A stretch of DNA of 16,621 nucleotides, from assembly GCA_900552345.1 (NCBI GenBank), contig URZN01000005.1, positions 1 to 16,621 of the forward strand, read 5' to 3'. The stretch comes from an uncultured Collinsella sp. (GTDB lineage Bacteria > Actinomycetota > Coriobacteriia > Coriobacteriales > Coriobacteriaceae). The position numbers and the translations under genes are program-made. The notes under the pieces were generated by a model. It did no database searches. It was not told where the DNA came from and saw only the letters and a program-made list of their open reading frames with translations. Every line of letters starts with the position of its first letter. The first letter of the stretch is position 1. Below, one piece after another: positions 14,521-16,621 of this stretch.

Positions 14521-15843
14521 ATGAAGTACTTTGGCACCGACGGCTTTCGCGGCGAGGCCAACGTTGGGCTGACGGTAGAGCATGCTTATAAGATCGGCCG
14601 CTTTGTGGGTTGGTATTACGGTGCCAACCGCGAGCGCAAGGCACGCGTGATCGTGGGCAAGGACACGCGTCGCTCGAGCTACATGTTCGAGGCGGCGCTG
14701 GTGAGTGGCCTGGTCGCGAGCGGTGCGGACGCCTATATGCTGCACGTGATCCCCACGCCGGGCGTGGCGCATCAGACCGTGGAGGGCTGCTTCGATTGCG
14801 GCATCATGATCAGCGCGAGCCACAACCCGTTTTGCGATAACGGCATTAAGCTCGTCAACAGCGACGGCTTTAAGATGGACGAGGACGTGCTCGAGCTCAT
14901 CGAGGACTATATCGATGGCAAGAGCGAGGTGCCGCTGGCCACGGGCAACCAGATCGGTGCCACGGTGGACTATATGCAGGGCCGCAACCGCTATATTGCC
15001 TCGCTCATCGCGAGCGCGAACTTTTCGCTGCAGGGCGTCAAGATCGGCATCGACTGCGCCAACGGTTCGGCGTCCTCGGTGGCCAAGCCGGTGTTCGACG
15101 CGCTGGGCGCCGACGTGCGCGTGATCAACGCCGCGCCCGACGGATTTAACATCAATGTGGACTGTGGCTCCACGCATATGGAGCGCCTACAGCGCCACGT
15201 GGTGGAGCAGGGCCTGGACGTGGGCTTTGCCTACGATGGCGATGCCGACCGCTGCTTGGCCGTGGATGAGCGCGGTCGCGTGGTCGACGGTGACCAGATC
15301 CTGTACGTGTGCGGCGTGTACCTGAACAAGCACGGGCGACTCTCGGGCGGTACCGTGGTTCCGACGATTGCCAGCAACTTTGGCCTGGTCAAGTCGCTGG
15401 AGCTTGCCGGTCTGAGAGCCGTGACCAGCGGCGTGGGCGACCGTCACGTGTATGCCAAGATGCGCGAGGGCGGCTTCAGCCTGGGCGGCGAGCAGACGGG
15501 CCATACGATCTTTGGCGATATCGAGCGCACGGGCGACGGCATTATGACCTCGCTGCGCGTGATGGAAGTGATTCGCGCCGAGCGCGAGACGCTCTCGCAG
15601 CTCACGGCTCCGTGCAAGCTGCTGCCGCAAGCGCAGGTTGCCGTGCGCGTGGCCGACAAAGATGCCGCGCTCGAGAACATGGGCGTGCAGAACGCGATCG
15701 CCGAGGCCGAGGCCGCGCTGGCGGGCGAGGGCCGCGTGCTCGTGCGCAAGAGCGGAACCGAGTCGGTTATCCGCGTGCTGGCCGAGGCGCCCGACCAAGC
15801 ATCTGCCGATGCCGCCATGAAGCGCATCGCCGCCGCGCTGGAA
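14521..15843 (+). CDS. glmM: Phosphoglucosamine mutase, last few residues replaced at a chimeric junction
   Basis: GlmM interconverts glucosamine 6-phosphate and glucosamine 1-phosphate in the cytoplasm, on the route to UDP-GlcNAc for peptidoglycan. MKYFGTDGFRGEANVGLT is the canonical start. The phosphorylated Ser100 lies in SASHNP, the Mg-binding loop DGDADR is at 239-244, the sugar-binding GGEQTGH follows, and the phosphate-binding RKSGTES is at 409-415. All four domains are therefore present. Homology fades at about residue 440 (KRIAAALEA), about five residues short of the usual end near 445. The frame then continues without a stop into an unrelated ATPase, so the native stop codon is missing. 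GAGAGG, seven bases upstream, is the ribosome binding site. The end coordinate is approximate. Confidence 0.93.
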
Positions 15844-16588
15844 GCCGGATTCCAGCTTGCCATCTGCGACGACGAGGACAAAAGCGTCGATTTCCAATGG
15901 TGCCGGCCGTGGATCATCCCCCACGGCTGGGGTTGCGATAGCCCTGAATCAGCCGCCGCGACATTGATCCATGTGCTTGAGATCTGCTCCTACCGGTCGA
16001 AACTCATCAAACAGTATGGGGTCGAAAACTGGTGGGGTCTGCCTAAGGACGAACAGGAAAAGAACCCCCTGCTTTTGCTCGTGTGCGATGAGGTGGCCCA
16101 ATGGGCTGGGAGCGTCACCATTCCAAAGGTCAGCAAGGACAATCCGATGCGCATCCGGGCCGAGTATGAGGCAAGCATCCATGCGGCGAATATCACGTAC
16201 GCGATGAAGATCACTCAGAAAGCCCGGTTCTCCGGTGTCTGCTTCCTGTTCTGCGGGCAATCGACCCGCCTGCAGGACGGTTTCGACCCCGGTATGCGAG
16301 TCAATCTGACCACGGTCATCTCCCCTACCCTGCAACCCTCCACCGCTGTCGAAGAGCTGCTGGGAGGGGCGAAGGACTTCCCTGAGATACCGGAAAACAT
16401 CATGCAACCGGGAATCTCCAGAGGAGCCGGCCTTATCAGGCTTCCCGGCATGAAACCCGTCATCTACAAGGGTTTCTACGAGGAGAACCAGAAGCAAAGG
16501 AAATCATACAGCGATCTGCTGCGTGAACGTCTGACCGCAATCCGACCGCCGGAAGGCGACATGAACTCGGGCCACTGGTCATGGGATG
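15844..16588 (+). CDS. Fragment of a conjugative FtsK/TcpA-type DNA-translocase ATPase (chimeric)
   Basis: From about GFQLAICDDEDKSVDF onward the reading frame matches no GlmM. It resembles the C-terminal half of FtsK/TcpA ATPases of actinobacterial conjugative elements. LLLLVCDEVAQW is the Walker B strand, and FLFCGQSTRLQDGFDPGMR followed by VNLTTVISPT matches the sensor region. The Walker A half is absent. The frame is cut by adapter at 16589 shortly before the expected end (PPEGDMNSGHWSWD). Arginine codons include CGG, AGG and AGA, whereas glmM uses CGC/CGT almost alone, which points to a different source genome, possibly Bifidobacterium or a mobile element. The left edge is approximate (15835-15850). 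Confidence 0.75.
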
Positions 16589-16621
16589 CTGTCTCTTATA
16601 CACATCTGACGCTGCCGACGA
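16589..16621 (-). other. Nextera/Tn5 library adapter, not genomic
   Basis: These 33 bases are the exact reverse complement of the Nextera read-1 transposase adapter, with the Tn5 mosaic end at 16589-16607. Read in the preceding frame it yields VSYTHLTLPT, a known artefact tail in databases. Confidence 0.98.

Noticed and set aside
14521..16588. A genuine GlmM-ATPase fusion enzyme
   Set aside because: The ATPase part lacks its Walker A half, codon use changes at the join, and the contig ends are adapter. A chimera is the simpler explanation.

Overview
The window looks like one assembled contig from a Coriobacteriia-type gut actinobacterium, most likely Collinsella or a close relative. The grounds are its high GC, strong use of GC-ending codons, a mannose-family PTS operon with an embedded sugar-phosphate deglycase, an M16C peptidase and a CCA-encoding tRNA-Val. 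The genus is an inference, because no 16S or other marker gene is present. Both ends are Nextera/Tn5 library adapter (15-48 and 16589-16621), not genome. The last part (about 15840-16588) is a piece of a conjugative FtsK/TcpA-type ATPase joined in frame to the end of glmM, probably by chimeric assembly. Everything right of about 15835 should therefore not be used as genomic context.

Layout. 49-2726 (-) is an M16C (PreP-like) zinc peptidase whose 3' end is lost at the adapter. Divergent from it, 3006-7742 (+) is a catabolic locus: a HutC-type GntR regulator, PTS EIIA, EIIB, a terminator, a SIS-domain deglycase of the FrlB/GfrF/FraB type, a strong hairpin, EIIC, EIID, and a terminator. The genes fit import and phosphorylation of an Amadori product such as fructoselysine through the EIIA-EIIB-EIIC-EIID complex, cleavage by the SIS enzyme to an amino acid and a hexose phosphate, and control by the GntR protein.

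7743-8172 is a 430-base non-coding region that holds two copies of a 73-bp operator-like cluster. Each copy has three direct GAGAGATA boxes with identical 18/13-bp spacing, preceded by inverted boxes. It lies directly upstream of an AlbA_2/HATPase_c_4/winged-helix regulator gene (8173-9639).

9740-13052 holds accessory-looking genes: an unrecognised 163-aa protein (-) with a G8 tract as its ribosome binding site, an HNH endonuclease with a large N-terminal domain (+), a small double-CPxC zinc protein (+) and a DUF5710 protein (-). tRNA-Val(GAC) with its own promoter and terminator follows on the minus strand (13008-13185). After it come a ten-helix EamA/DMT transporter (13417-14439) and glmM (14521 onward), which supplies glucosamine-1-phosphate for the cell wall.
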